A stretch of 64,000 bases of DNA from Nemertoderma westbladi (taxonomy: Eukaryota; Xenacoelomorpha; Nemertodermatida; Nemertodermatidae), in the NCBI GenBank assembly GCA_032718475.1, contig JAUCBJ010003110.1:1-64000 (forward strand). The letters are read 5' to 3'. Shown here one piece after another: positions 48,001 to 57,203 of this stretch. How positions within the stretch are numbered: the first letter of the stretch is position 1; each line of letters begins with the position of its first letter. Under the pieces are notes generated by a model. It was not told the origin of the DNA, ran no database searches, and worked only from the letters and a program-made list of their open reading frames with translations. A program made the position numbers and the translations under genes.

Positions 48001-49853
48001 AAACGTAGTTGGTAGTTAGTAGTTAAAACCTAATAAAGGAACCCAAAATAGTAAACCGTAGTTGGTAGTTAGTAGTTAAAACCTAATAAAGAAACCCAAA
48101 ATAGTAAACCGTAGTTGGTAGTTAGGGGGGATAAAACCTAATAAAGGAACCTAAAATAGTAAAACATAGTTGGTAGTTAGGGGGATAAAACCTAATAAAG
48201 GAACCCAAAATAGTAAACCGTAGTTGTTAGTTAGGGGGGATAAAACCTAATAAAGGAACCCAAAATAGTAAACCGTAGTTGGTAGTAGGGGGGATAAAAC
48301 CTAATAAAGAAACCCAAAATAGTAAACCGTAGTTGGTAGTTAGGGGATAAAACCTAATAAAGAAACCTAAAATAGTAAACCGTAGTTGGTAGTTAGGGGA
48401 TAAAACCTAATAAAGGAACCTAAAATAGTAAACCGTAGTTGGTAGTTAGGGGATAAAACCTAATAAAGGAACCCAAAATAGTAAACCGTAGTTGGTAGTT
48501 AGGGGATAAAACCTAATAAAGAAACCCAAAATAGTAAACCGTAGTTGGTAGTTAGGGGGGATAAAACCTAATAAAGAAACCCAAAATAGTAAACCGTAGT
48601 TGGTAGTTAGGGGATAAAACCTAATAAAGGAACCCAAAATAGTAAAACGTAGTTGGTAGTTAGTAGTTAAAACCTAATAAAGAAACCCAAAATAGTAAAC
48701 CGTAGTTGGTAGTTAGGGGATAAAACCTAATAAAGAAACCCAAAATAGTAAACCGTAGTTGGTAGTTAGGGGGGTTAAAACCTAATAAAGAAACCCAAAA
48801 TAGTAAACCGTAGTTGGTAGTTAGGGGATAAAACCTAATAAAGAAACCCAAAATAGTAAACAAGTAGTTGGTAGTTAGGGGATAAAACCTAATAAAGAAA
48901 CCCAAAATAGTAAACCGTAGTTGGTAGTTAGGGGGGATAAAACCTAATAAAGAAACCCAAAATAGTAAACCGTAGTTGGTAGTTAGGGGATAAAACCTAA
49001 TAAAGAAACCCAAAATAGTAAACCGTAGTTGGTAGTTAGGGGATAAAACCTAATAAAGGAACCCAAAATAGTAAACCGTAGTTGGTAGTTAGGGGGGATA
49101 AAACCTAATAAAGAAACCCAAAATAGTAAACCGTAGTTGGTAGTTAGGGGGGATAAAACCTAATGAAGGAACCCAAAATAGTAAACCGTAGTTGGTAGTT
49201 AGGGGGGATAAAACCTAATGAAGGAACCCAAAATAGTAAACCGTAGTTGGTAGTTAGGGGATAAAACCTAATAAAGAAACCCAAAATAGTAAACCGTAGT
49301 TGGTAGTTAGGGGGGATAAAACCTAATGAAGGAACCCAAAATAGTAAACCGTAGTTGGTAGTTAGGGGATAAAACCTAATAAAGGAACCCAAAATAGTAA
49401 ACCGTAGTTGGTAGTTAGGGGATAAAACCTAATAAAGGAACCTAAAATAGTAAACCGTAGTTGGTAGTTAGGGGATAAAACCTAATAAAGGAACCTAAAA
49501 TAGTAAACCGTAGTTGGTAGTTAGGGGGGATAAAACCTAATAAAGGAACCCAAAATAGTAAACCGTAGTTGGTAGTTAGGGGGGATAAAACCTAATAAAG
49601 GAACCCAAAATAGTAAACCGTAGTTGGTAGTTAGGGGATAAAACCTAATAAAGAAACCTAAAATAGTAAACCGTAGTTGGTAGTTAGGGGATAAAACCTA
49701 ATAAAGAAACCCAAAATAGTAAACCGTAGTTGGTAGTTAGGGGATAAAACCTAATGAAGAAACCCAAAATATTAAGAATTAAAAAGTACATTGCACAGTA
49801 AGGTTTATTAAAGAAAAGAGAACATTTAGTGGTAATCTGTTAGCCCTCCCTAC

Positions 49854-49971
49854 CTTTTTGTGGAGAGTATCCCGTCAGAATATCCAGACACCCTGTAGAG
49901 TACGGCCCAGTTCCCGCTGGAATCCCTCTTCTATCAAATACACCATCACAGTTAGCATCATCAATATCCAT
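49854..49971 (-). CDS. PAF acetylhydrolase-like enzyme, N-terminal exon
   Basis: The minus-strand frame from the ATG at 49971 reads 39 codons plus one base to a splice donor. Its second half, RGIPAGTGPYSTGCLDILTG and on to SPQK, matches the N-terminal region of PLA2G7/PAFAH2-type enzymes, where a conserved I-P-x-G-x-GPYS-x-GC-x-D segment precedes K-G-T/S-F. The exon ends AAAAAG with GTAGGG following, phase 1. The start is uncertain: the frame is open further upstream to an ATG at 50028, and an acceptor-like TATTTGATAG lies just before AAGAGGG, so coding could instead begin in an earlier exon. No signal peptide is visible in this exon. The SHGLGG exon at 7126-7297 follows on the same strand in matching phase. 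Confidence 0.68.
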
Positions 49972-50459
49972 TTGGTTTATTGTTAAACGAGTGATATAGT
50001 CGCCGATATACAGCGCAGCGCAGCTCAACTAAACAATCAATCTAATTAAGGTAAAATATCATGAATGCAATACTGTATCGAATTTAGGATACACGCTTGC
50101 TGGTATTACATATGGTAATAATCAACTCCACATAAACCTATTGTGGAGAGAGTAATGTTTTTTTATAAAGAAAAGTTGGTCAATATAATTCTCCAATGAC
50201 AGAAATTCAATAGTTTATTAGGGTTTTTCTGTTATAGCGGAGAAAACTCAAGTGGAATGCGGCAGTTCCATATATCGGACAACTAAAAAGCATGACAAAA
50301 GGAGTCCTTTCTGATTAATTTTGTGTACTATGGTGCACCAAATCTTATTTAATTACACGGGTGCTAGAAACCAAACATTTGTAAGAAGTTTACAAATAGA
50401 TTCAGAGTTACGGATTCATAAAGTTGTTGAAATATGCAAATCTACAAATGCATCAGGTT
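49972..50459. other. No further gene seen; presumed upstream side of PAF-AH
   Basis: AT-rich sequence between the PAF-AH N-terminal exon (minus) and the LINE relic (plus). Promoter or 5' UTR of the PAF-AH-like gene could lie here, but I see no diagnostic element. Confidence 0.4.
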
Positions 50460-52475
50460 ACAAAGGATCACCCTCGAAACAGGAAAAAGGCCCCCTGTGC
50501 TGACCACAGAATTCAGAAGTGCCGAAACGACATCTCTAAGGCACATAATAAGTGTTGCCGACTCGGGCACACGAGGTCTAGGTCCCTGAACAGGCAGTAC
50601 TCTGATAATCTGAAGGAGCTTATGATAGCAGGCAACCATCACATCAATAAACCTGCTCACTGAGAGGAAAGGCCAACCGACCACCAAAGTTAGGCTGATT
50701 CTCCAGCTGAATGCCCCAAAGGTTGGAAGGCACACTCTAGGTGGTCGTAATCACCTGCTGCTAAAATACAGAACCAACGAAAAGTAGTGACCACATGTAA
50801 ACACATGAAACATAGTGGAGATGTGCAAACACCGGAAATTAAAACATGATGTCGTGATGTCTGGAGTATGTCGTCATTTCATAATATGTGAATTAATAAT
50901 ATTTATTTTCACCACTGTAACCAAGTTAAAAGTAAAATTTAATATAAATAAAATCGGAATTTTGGCACACTTTTAATATTAAAAATATGAATTAAAAATC
51001 CGCACTGACATACGATATCTGCCAACGAGAGCGCGAGCGCAGGGTACACTCAAGGCATCTTCTAAACTGTACTAAATTGTTCTTTACATTACATCTTTAT
51101 CGTCGAGTCGAACATTGTCACGCTCTCGGTAAAGTTGTACATGTACATAGTGTAATTACGTTTTATATTGGTTTTAGGTTAGCGTAGTGTAATATTTTAT
51201 TTGTAACCAAGTAACATAAAGGACTCCCTTGGAAATAAGCTGCAAAGCTTTAGGGGTAATCCTATATGTTTTGTTGGACAATACCTTTATACCGGTACAT
51301 TGTTTGGTGTATTGTTATTGTTTTTACATAATGTATAAATAAATCTATCTATCTATCTATAAACAATGACACGGGGTGTTGCGTGATAGCTTTGAGGTAC
51401 ATCATGTGTCTGAGTCTGTGCTCACAGATATCCCCATTTGTGACATCCCCCTTGCTGAAATTAAGACTGCAGCAAAGTGCATCAACACCAATCGTGCCAT
51501 GGAGCAGATGGCGTGCATCCTGAGGTCTTTAAAATTCCTTTGAGTGTTTGGAGCTCATTCACCCCAATATGTTCATGTATAGGACAAAACAGACCCTCAA
51601 GAAATGAAAACAAATATGTTGGTCGCTGCTCCAAAGAGGGGCAAGCTAACACTACTCTACGGATCTTTTCATGGAATCTCGTTGATATCGATTTCTGAAA
51701 AGCTATACAATAGGATCCTATTAAATCGTATCCGGGATCCTGTTGAGAGACTGCTACTTGGAAATCAGAATGAGTTCCGAAAAAGTCGCGGGACCATGGA
51801 GCCTATTCTGGTGCTTAGAAGGATAATGGAAGAGTTAATCAACAAATAAAGACAGACAGATGTCTGGCTATTATCTTTGTTGACTTATTTTAGGCCTTCG
51901 AATCAGTCTCCCGACCACTTATGTTTAACATACTAGCAGCAAATGGGATTCCTGAGAAAATTATTGCAGCAATCAGAACAGTATACGATGGTTCGTTGAC
52001 ATTTGTGTCTACTGTAGACGGTGACTCAGAACCATTTGAAGTGTTATGGGGAGTCATCCAAGGAGACACACTTGCACCATTCTTGTTCATAATTGTTGTT
52101 GACTATGTTCTACGTATGTCCTTAGATCGTCATAATGAGGATGGGGTGATGGTAACTCCAGCTACTGGCTCCAGAAGTCGAGGAAATCCAGTCAAGTACC
52201 TAACTGATCTAGACTGCTGATGACTTAGGAGTACTCTCAGAATCACTAGAGGGAGCCCAACGGCGCCTCATCTCATTAGAACGGGCTGTTTCTAGTGTTG
52301 GTCTATTTGTTAACTCCTATAAGATCAAATTTTGACAGTTAACTCAAAATAAAGTAATGTCTGTATATATTATCATAAACTCTAAGGATGGTGTGCTTCT
52401 GTTACCTGGGATCATGGATCCGGAGGTCAGGTGAAAACCTTCGAATACGCAAGAGAAAGGCATGGGTCGTATTTC
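50460..52475 (+). mobile_element. Decayed LINE copy, interrupted by an insertion
   Basis: The plus strand matches the LINE protein from RNRKRAPWTD (about residue 373) onward: 50460-50740 covers the linker up to GWKAHF, and 51362-52475 covers NNDRVL to the WIRKSGEDLRIRKGKAW region. Visible pieces include GSFHGISLISISEKLYNRIL, GVIQGDTLAPFLFIIVVDYV and DLGVLSESLEGAQ. The motif C codons are broken (LDC then stop), there are several frameshifts and an 18-base deletion near 52398. It is dead, and older than the 7854-11611 element of the same family. Confidence 0.85.
50741..51361 (+). mobile_element. Probable retroposon fragment inserted in the LINE relic
   Basis: About 620 bp separates two adjacent pieces of the LINE protein (GWKAH... 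before, NND... after), so it was inserted after that LINE. It ends in AATAAA followed by a TCTA microsatellite at 51343-51361 and contains TTGGAAATAAGC, a phrase I associate with 3' ends of LINEs. These are features of a 5'-truncated retroposon 3' end. No coding part is left and the family is unknown. Confidence 0.55.
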
Positions 52476-52498
52476 ATGAACTATTTTCAATGCATGTC

Positions 52499-53375
52499 CA
52501 TCTTAAATAAAGATGGTGTGATGGTAACGCCCCCTACTGACACACAAAGTAGACGAATTACAGCAAAGTACCATTCTTATCTAGACTTTTGTGATGACTT
52601 AGAGGTACTGTCAGAATCACTAGACGGAGCCCAAATGCTCCTCTGCTTATTGGAGCAGGTTGTTTCTAGTGTTGGTCTTTTTATAATCTCGAAGAAGACC
52701 AAAAATTTTTCAGTTAACCTCGACAGACTCAATAAATGTCTGATCGTAAGGGCATTTGCTCCAGGGATGGCATGCTTTAGCATGTGGATGACTTCTGCTA
52801 CTTGGGATTATGGATCCGGAAGTCAGCTGAAGATCTTCGGATACGTAAGTGGAAGGCATGGGCAGCATTTAATAGTCTGTCCAGGATTTGGAAGTCCCAT
52901 AAAATAAAACGGAATCTCAAGGTTCGATTATTTAACATTATTCAGTGGAACCAGTACTCTTTTATGGGAGTCCATGCTGGACTCTAACTGCAGAGGATAC
53001 AAAATCTCTGCATGGCATTCACAACAATGCTGCGCTGGGTTCATTGTATCAGATACAATGAACACATCTCCAATCTGAACACATCTCTCTTTACAACCTT
53101 GGAGGTGTTTCATTAGTCTCCCCTATCTTGACACTTGAACGGAACCACCTCCGCTTTGCAGGACATTGCTTCCGCCGTGAGGACCACCTAGTGCATAATG
53201 GCGTGCTTTGGCGGGCTGATGTGGTGAATAATCATGGTCGACAGCCCATGTCTTTCTTGAGACGCATCTTAAAGGACAGAGGCCTTGAAGATGCGGATGA
53301 TCTGGCAAGTGTCAAGGGTGATAGGGAGTTGTGGCGGCGCAATTTTGTTTATAACATTCTTAATATATATTATCT
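52499..53375 (+). mobile_element. Second partial LINE copy, 3' end
   Basis: Homology jumps back to the segment before motif C (aagatggtgtgatggtaacg) and runs to the LINE 3' region: FCDDLEVLSESLDGAQ (FADD altered to FCDD), then YLGLWIRKSAEDLRIRKWKAW, NHLRFAGHCFRRED, FLRRILKDRGLEDADDLA and GDRELWRRNFV. It overlaps in content with the end of the preceding relic, so it is a separate insertion or a partial duplication. The last bases (AATTTTGTTTATAACATTCT) still match the 3' untranslated end. Decayed by frameshifts and stops. Confidence 0.82.
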
Positions 53376-54144
53376 TCTTTTCTTTCTATATCTAAAGCTC
53401 AAATTGTGTATGTATGTATGTATGTATGTTTGTTCCTCTATCTCCTCCTAAAATACTGGCTCTCGCCGTTGGATTCAGCGTGGTCCTGGGCTCTGTATAA
53501 AGTAATTTTCACCGACATGCAGTGAATATTTTCGGTACTTTTTCGGTATTTATTGCAATTCGATTAGTGTCTTTGCTTCTGAGAGACGAACATAGTTAAT
53601 AAAAGGTCAAATACAATCTCATTATTGAATGTTTGAAACTCAGAACATCTATATTTTAATACCTGGCTGATTATTGTAAACTGATTATTGTATGTATAGT
53701 AGTTGTGTAGTAGATGTGGGTAATACTCGGAATTTAATAATGTTCAATATCAATCAGCTGCCTAATAAGGGCCAATAAACAGACAATACTTTATAGAATT
53801 GACTGTGTGGCAGCTAATTCAATTTGGATGCGACAATCGAAGAGAACATATTACCGTATTATAAGGTCAATCATGGAAAGTAGCCAACATATAGTCTAAA
53901 TTAATATAATAAATAAGCTTCAGTGGTACTAAGCGAATAAGGACAAATATATTTTAAAATTAATTAATGTTGGTGAAACACATCATCATCAACTGCTGCT
54001 TGACAATCCAATTCATGACAATTCTGTATTATTTGTTTTTGTTTTATATTAATAAAAGGAATTACATCAAAATTAATTATGAAGTTGTGAGGCGCGCGAA
54101 GCGCGCCTGGGTTGCTAGTATGCGATATAATACAACTGCAATGC

Positions 54145-54175
<31 letters not shown>

Positions 54176-55340
54176 TTACGATAACTCAGAACTAACAATG
54201 CAGTTAAGGATGCTTACACAGTAGTACCAAGTTCAAAATCGCATTGAGATACTCCATCTATGGCCAAAAATCAGTCCACCCTTTATATACCAGGATATAA
54301 TAATTCCAGGGAGACATTACATTTTTTATACCGCTATTAGGGTCCCCCATGAATGGAGATGGTTTCAACAGGAAGTTGAACGCTTTGAAGGGGTTTTATG
54401 TTCGTCCGTTTCAGGGTTGCGATCGTCCTTCAATTATTTATAACAATGTAACCTGTAAGATCTGAGGTGCTACTGGTAGGTAAACTGACAAAAACCCGAG
54501 GCCTTTTAAATATGAATCAGATTACCTTGTCGGCTTCCTTCCTGATTCGCAGTTCCTGTGCAATAATTGGCATTAATTTAAAATAGGTTGACAATATATC
54601 AGATACCTACGTGTCCAACATTCAGTCTCAATGTTTGTGCTGCATGTTATTTATTTCTTTCAAATGTTTGTTGAATCTCTACATTATAGTAATTACTGAT
54701 TTGTTAAGTAAATGACTTTGAAGGACTGACAGGTAATTTTGTTATTTTTTCAAAACTGAAAATTTTGGACATAAGTCGTCACCACGATATTTAATATTAC
54801 CCCTGGAGGAATTTCTTAGAATTTAGTTAATAATTTATTATATCTGTAAGTAAAAAATATGCAATTTTTGATAACATACAGTTGTAATTTTATTGAATTT
54901 TATGGATAATTCCTCATATTTATATAATTTTATTTGTGGAAAAACCTATATTTGTGTATTTTAAACAGTGAGGTAGCGAGGAGGGCACAAGGGGGCAGGT
55001 GCCCCCCCCCCCCCCCCCCCCGGAACGTAAAACGTAAAACGTAAAAAACGTATCCGCAGGCCTGACATCCAGTTGGCTAAGACTCCCGACCGATGAACTG
55101 TTCCTGTGTAGTTTCTTTACGCGCTAGTGTGGCGGTTATTTTGGGTGGTTATTTGGCCGAAGCCCCGGTGAATGACAGTTTCCTAGGTTTAGCAAGTTCT
55201 TAATAACTGATACTGATTGCACGCACCTCCGGTAACCTACCTAATACTTGAATCCGCAAACAAACATAATAATTCATATTCCAGAAATTCCAGAAAAGTT
55301 ACACGAGTATTTTTAATTTAATATCGGTGAAAGAAATGTG
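53376..55340. other. No gene seen; microsatellites, hairpin, poly-C
   Basis: Contains a TATG microsatellite (about 53406-53432), an AGT repeat (54145-54175) preceded by CTGCAATGCAG, which resembles the LINE's 3' tail, and 20 C at 55002-55021. A short plus-strand open stretch around 54320-54440 (VPHEWRWFQQEVERFEG) has no recognised relative. No splice-supported exon is found. Confidence 0.45.
54090..54108. other. Perfect GC-only hairpin
   Basis: AGGCGCGC, loop GAA, GCGCGCCT: an 8-bp all-perfect stem in an otherwise AT-rich setting, 36 bp before an AGT microsatellite. It could be the end of a small mobile element or a structured site; function unknown. Confidence 0.6.
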
Positions 55341-57194
55341 GATAGTACTCTAGTACGGATAGTACTCTAGGCTCTAGTATTCTAGGCTCTAGTACTCTGG
55401 TACTCTAGGCTCTAGTACTCTAGGCTCTAGTACTCTAGGCTCTAGTACTCTAGGATCTAGTACTCTGGTACTCTAGGCTCTAGTACTCTAGGCTCTAGTA
55501 CTCTAGGCTCTAGTACTCTAGGCTCTAGTACTCTAGGCTCTAGTACTCTAGGCTCTAGTACTCTAGGCTCTAGTATTCTAGGCTCTAGTACTCTGGTACT
55601 CTAGGCTCTAGTACTCTAGGCTCTAGTACTCTAGGCTCTAGTACTCTAGGCTCTAGTACTCTAGGCTCTAGTACTCTAGGCTCTAGTACTCTAGGCTCTA
55701 GTACTCTAGGCTCTAGTACTCTAGGCTCTAGTACTCTAGGCTCTAGTACTCTAGGCTCTAGTACTCTAGGCTCTAGTACTCTAGGCTCTAGTACTCTAGG
55801 CTCTAGTACTCTAGGCTCTAGTACTCTAGGCTCTAGTACTCTAAGCTCTAGTACTCTAGGCTCTAGTACTCTAGGCTCTAGTACTCTAGGCTCTAGTACT
55901 CTAGGCTCTAGTACTCTAGGCTCTAGTACTCTAGGCTCTAGTACTCTAGGCTCTAGTACTCTAGGCTCTAGTACTCTAGGCTCTAGTACTCTAAGCTCTA
56001 GTACTCTAGGCTCTAGTACTCTAGGCTCTAGTACTCTAGGCTCTAGTACTCTAGGCTCTAGTACTCTAGGCTCTAGTACTCTAGGCTCTAGTACTCTAAG
56101 CTCTAGTACTCTAGGCTCTAGTACTCTAGGCTCTAGGCTCTAGTACTCTAGGCTCTAGTACTCTAGGCTTTAGTACTCTAGGCTCTAGTACTCTAGGCTT
56201 TAGTACTCTAGGCTCTAGTACTCTAGGATCTAGTACTCTAGGCTCTAGTACTCTAGGCTCTAGTACTCTAGGCTCTAGTACTCTAAGCTCTAGTACTCTA
56301 GGCTCTAGTACTCTAGGCTCTAGTACTCTAGGCTCTAGTACTCTAGGCTCTAGTACTCTAGGCTCTAGTACTCTAGGCTCTAGTACTCTAGGCTCTAGTA
56401 CTCTAGGCTCTAGTACTCTAAGCTCTAGTACTCTAGGCTCTAGTACTCTAGGCTCTAGTACTCTAGGCTCTAGTACTCTAGGCTCTAGTACTCTAGGCTC
56501 TAGTACTCTAGGCTCTAGTACTCTAGGCTCTAGTACTCTAGGCTCTAGTACTCTAAGCTCTAGTACTCTAGGCTCTAGTACTCTAGGCTCTAGTACTCTA
56601 GGCTCTAGTACTCTAGGCTCTAGTACTCTAGGCTCTAGTACTCTAGGCTCTAGTACTCTAAGCTCTAGTACTCTAGGCTCTAGGCTCTAGTACTCTAGGC
56701 TCTAGTACTCTAGGCTTTAGTACTCTAGGCTCTAGTACTCTAGGCTTTAGTACTCTAGGCTCTAGTACTCTAGGATCTAGTACTCTAGGCTCTAGTACTC
56801 TAGGCTCTAGTACTCTAGGCTCTAGTACTCTAAGCTCTAGTACTCTAGGCTCTAGTACTCTAGGCTCTAGTACTCTAGGCTCTAGTACTCTAGGCTCTAG
56901 TACTCTAGGCTCTAGTACTCTAGGCTCTAGTACTCTAGGCTCTAGTACTCTAGGCTCTAGTACTCTAAGCTCTAGTACTCTAGGCTCTAGTACTCTAGGC
57001 TCTAGTACTCTAGTACTCTAGGCTCTAGTACTCTAGGCTCTAGTACTCTAGGCTCTAGTACTCTAAGCTCTAGTACTCTAGGCTCTAGTACTCTAGGCTC
57101 TAGTACTCTAGGCTCTAGTACTCTAGGCTTTAGTACTCTAGGCTCTAGTACTCTAGGCTTTAGTACTCTAGGCTCTAGTACTCTAGGATCTAGT
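55341..57194 (+). repeat. 15-bp CTAG-rich satellite, about 120 copies
   Basis: The unit is GTACTCTAGGCTCTA. Variants (AGCTCTA, GGCTTTA, GGATCTA, and a 7-bp GGCTCTA insertion) recur in the same order 547 bp apart (GGCTCTAGGCTCTAG at about 56129 and 56676, GGATCTAG at about 56226 and 56773), so there is a higher-order layer. It abuts the inverted-repeat element on its right. Confidence 0.95.
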
Positions 57195-57203
57195 CTCTGT
57201 GCT

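Larger units (their letters stand above)
14642..49773 (+). repeat. 53-bp satellite array, about 35 kb
   Basis: The monomer runs ataaaacctaataaaggaac, ccaaaatagtaaaccgtag, then ttggtagttagggg. By my count it has 23 A, 11 T, 12 G and 7 C, a strong strand asymmetry. Length classes are 53 (GGGG), 54 (GGGGG) and 55 (GGGGGG), giving roughly 650 copies. Recurrent variants are GGAACC/GAAACC, CCCAAAA/CCTAAAA, CCGTAG/ACGTAG/ACATAG, TTAGTAGTTAAAACC in place of the G-run, GGTAAGTTAGGATAAAA, AAACAAGTAG and CCGTACATAG. Many minus-strand open frames (FIRFYPLTTNY..., PPNYQLRFTILG...) arise because 53+55 is a multiple of three; they are not genes. The array lies between the two PAF-AH exons, its right end only about 80 bp from the 49854 splice donor. 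Confidence 0.98.
7298..49853 (-). other. Presumed PAF-AH intron (or introns), about 42.6 kb
   Basis: The donor side is AAAAAG followed by GTAGGG at 49853-49848. The acceptor side is CTCTACAG ending at 7298. Both exons are phase 1 at these ends, so direct joining keeps the frame and makes a Gly codon. The interval holds the 53-bp array, the 68-bp array and a full-length LINE. In vertebrate relatives about 50 residues separate the two matched regions, so one or more phase 1-1 exons may lie unrecognised inside, or have been lost. Confidence 0.6.

Noticed and set aside
15225-49392. Dozens of minus-strand open frames reading RFYPLTTNYGLLFW and PPNYQLRFTILG
   Set aside because: They are reading frames through the 53-bp satellite, kept open only where neighbouring monomers add up to a multiple of three. 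They start and stop with monomer length changes and have no gene features.
14642-49773. CRISPR-like array
   Set aside because: The repeats are directly adjacent, with no unique spacers, and the context is a eukaryotic genome.
14642-49773. Telomeric or interstitial telomere repeat
   Set aside because: TTAGGG occurs once per 53-bp monomer rather than in tandem, so it is not telomere sequence.
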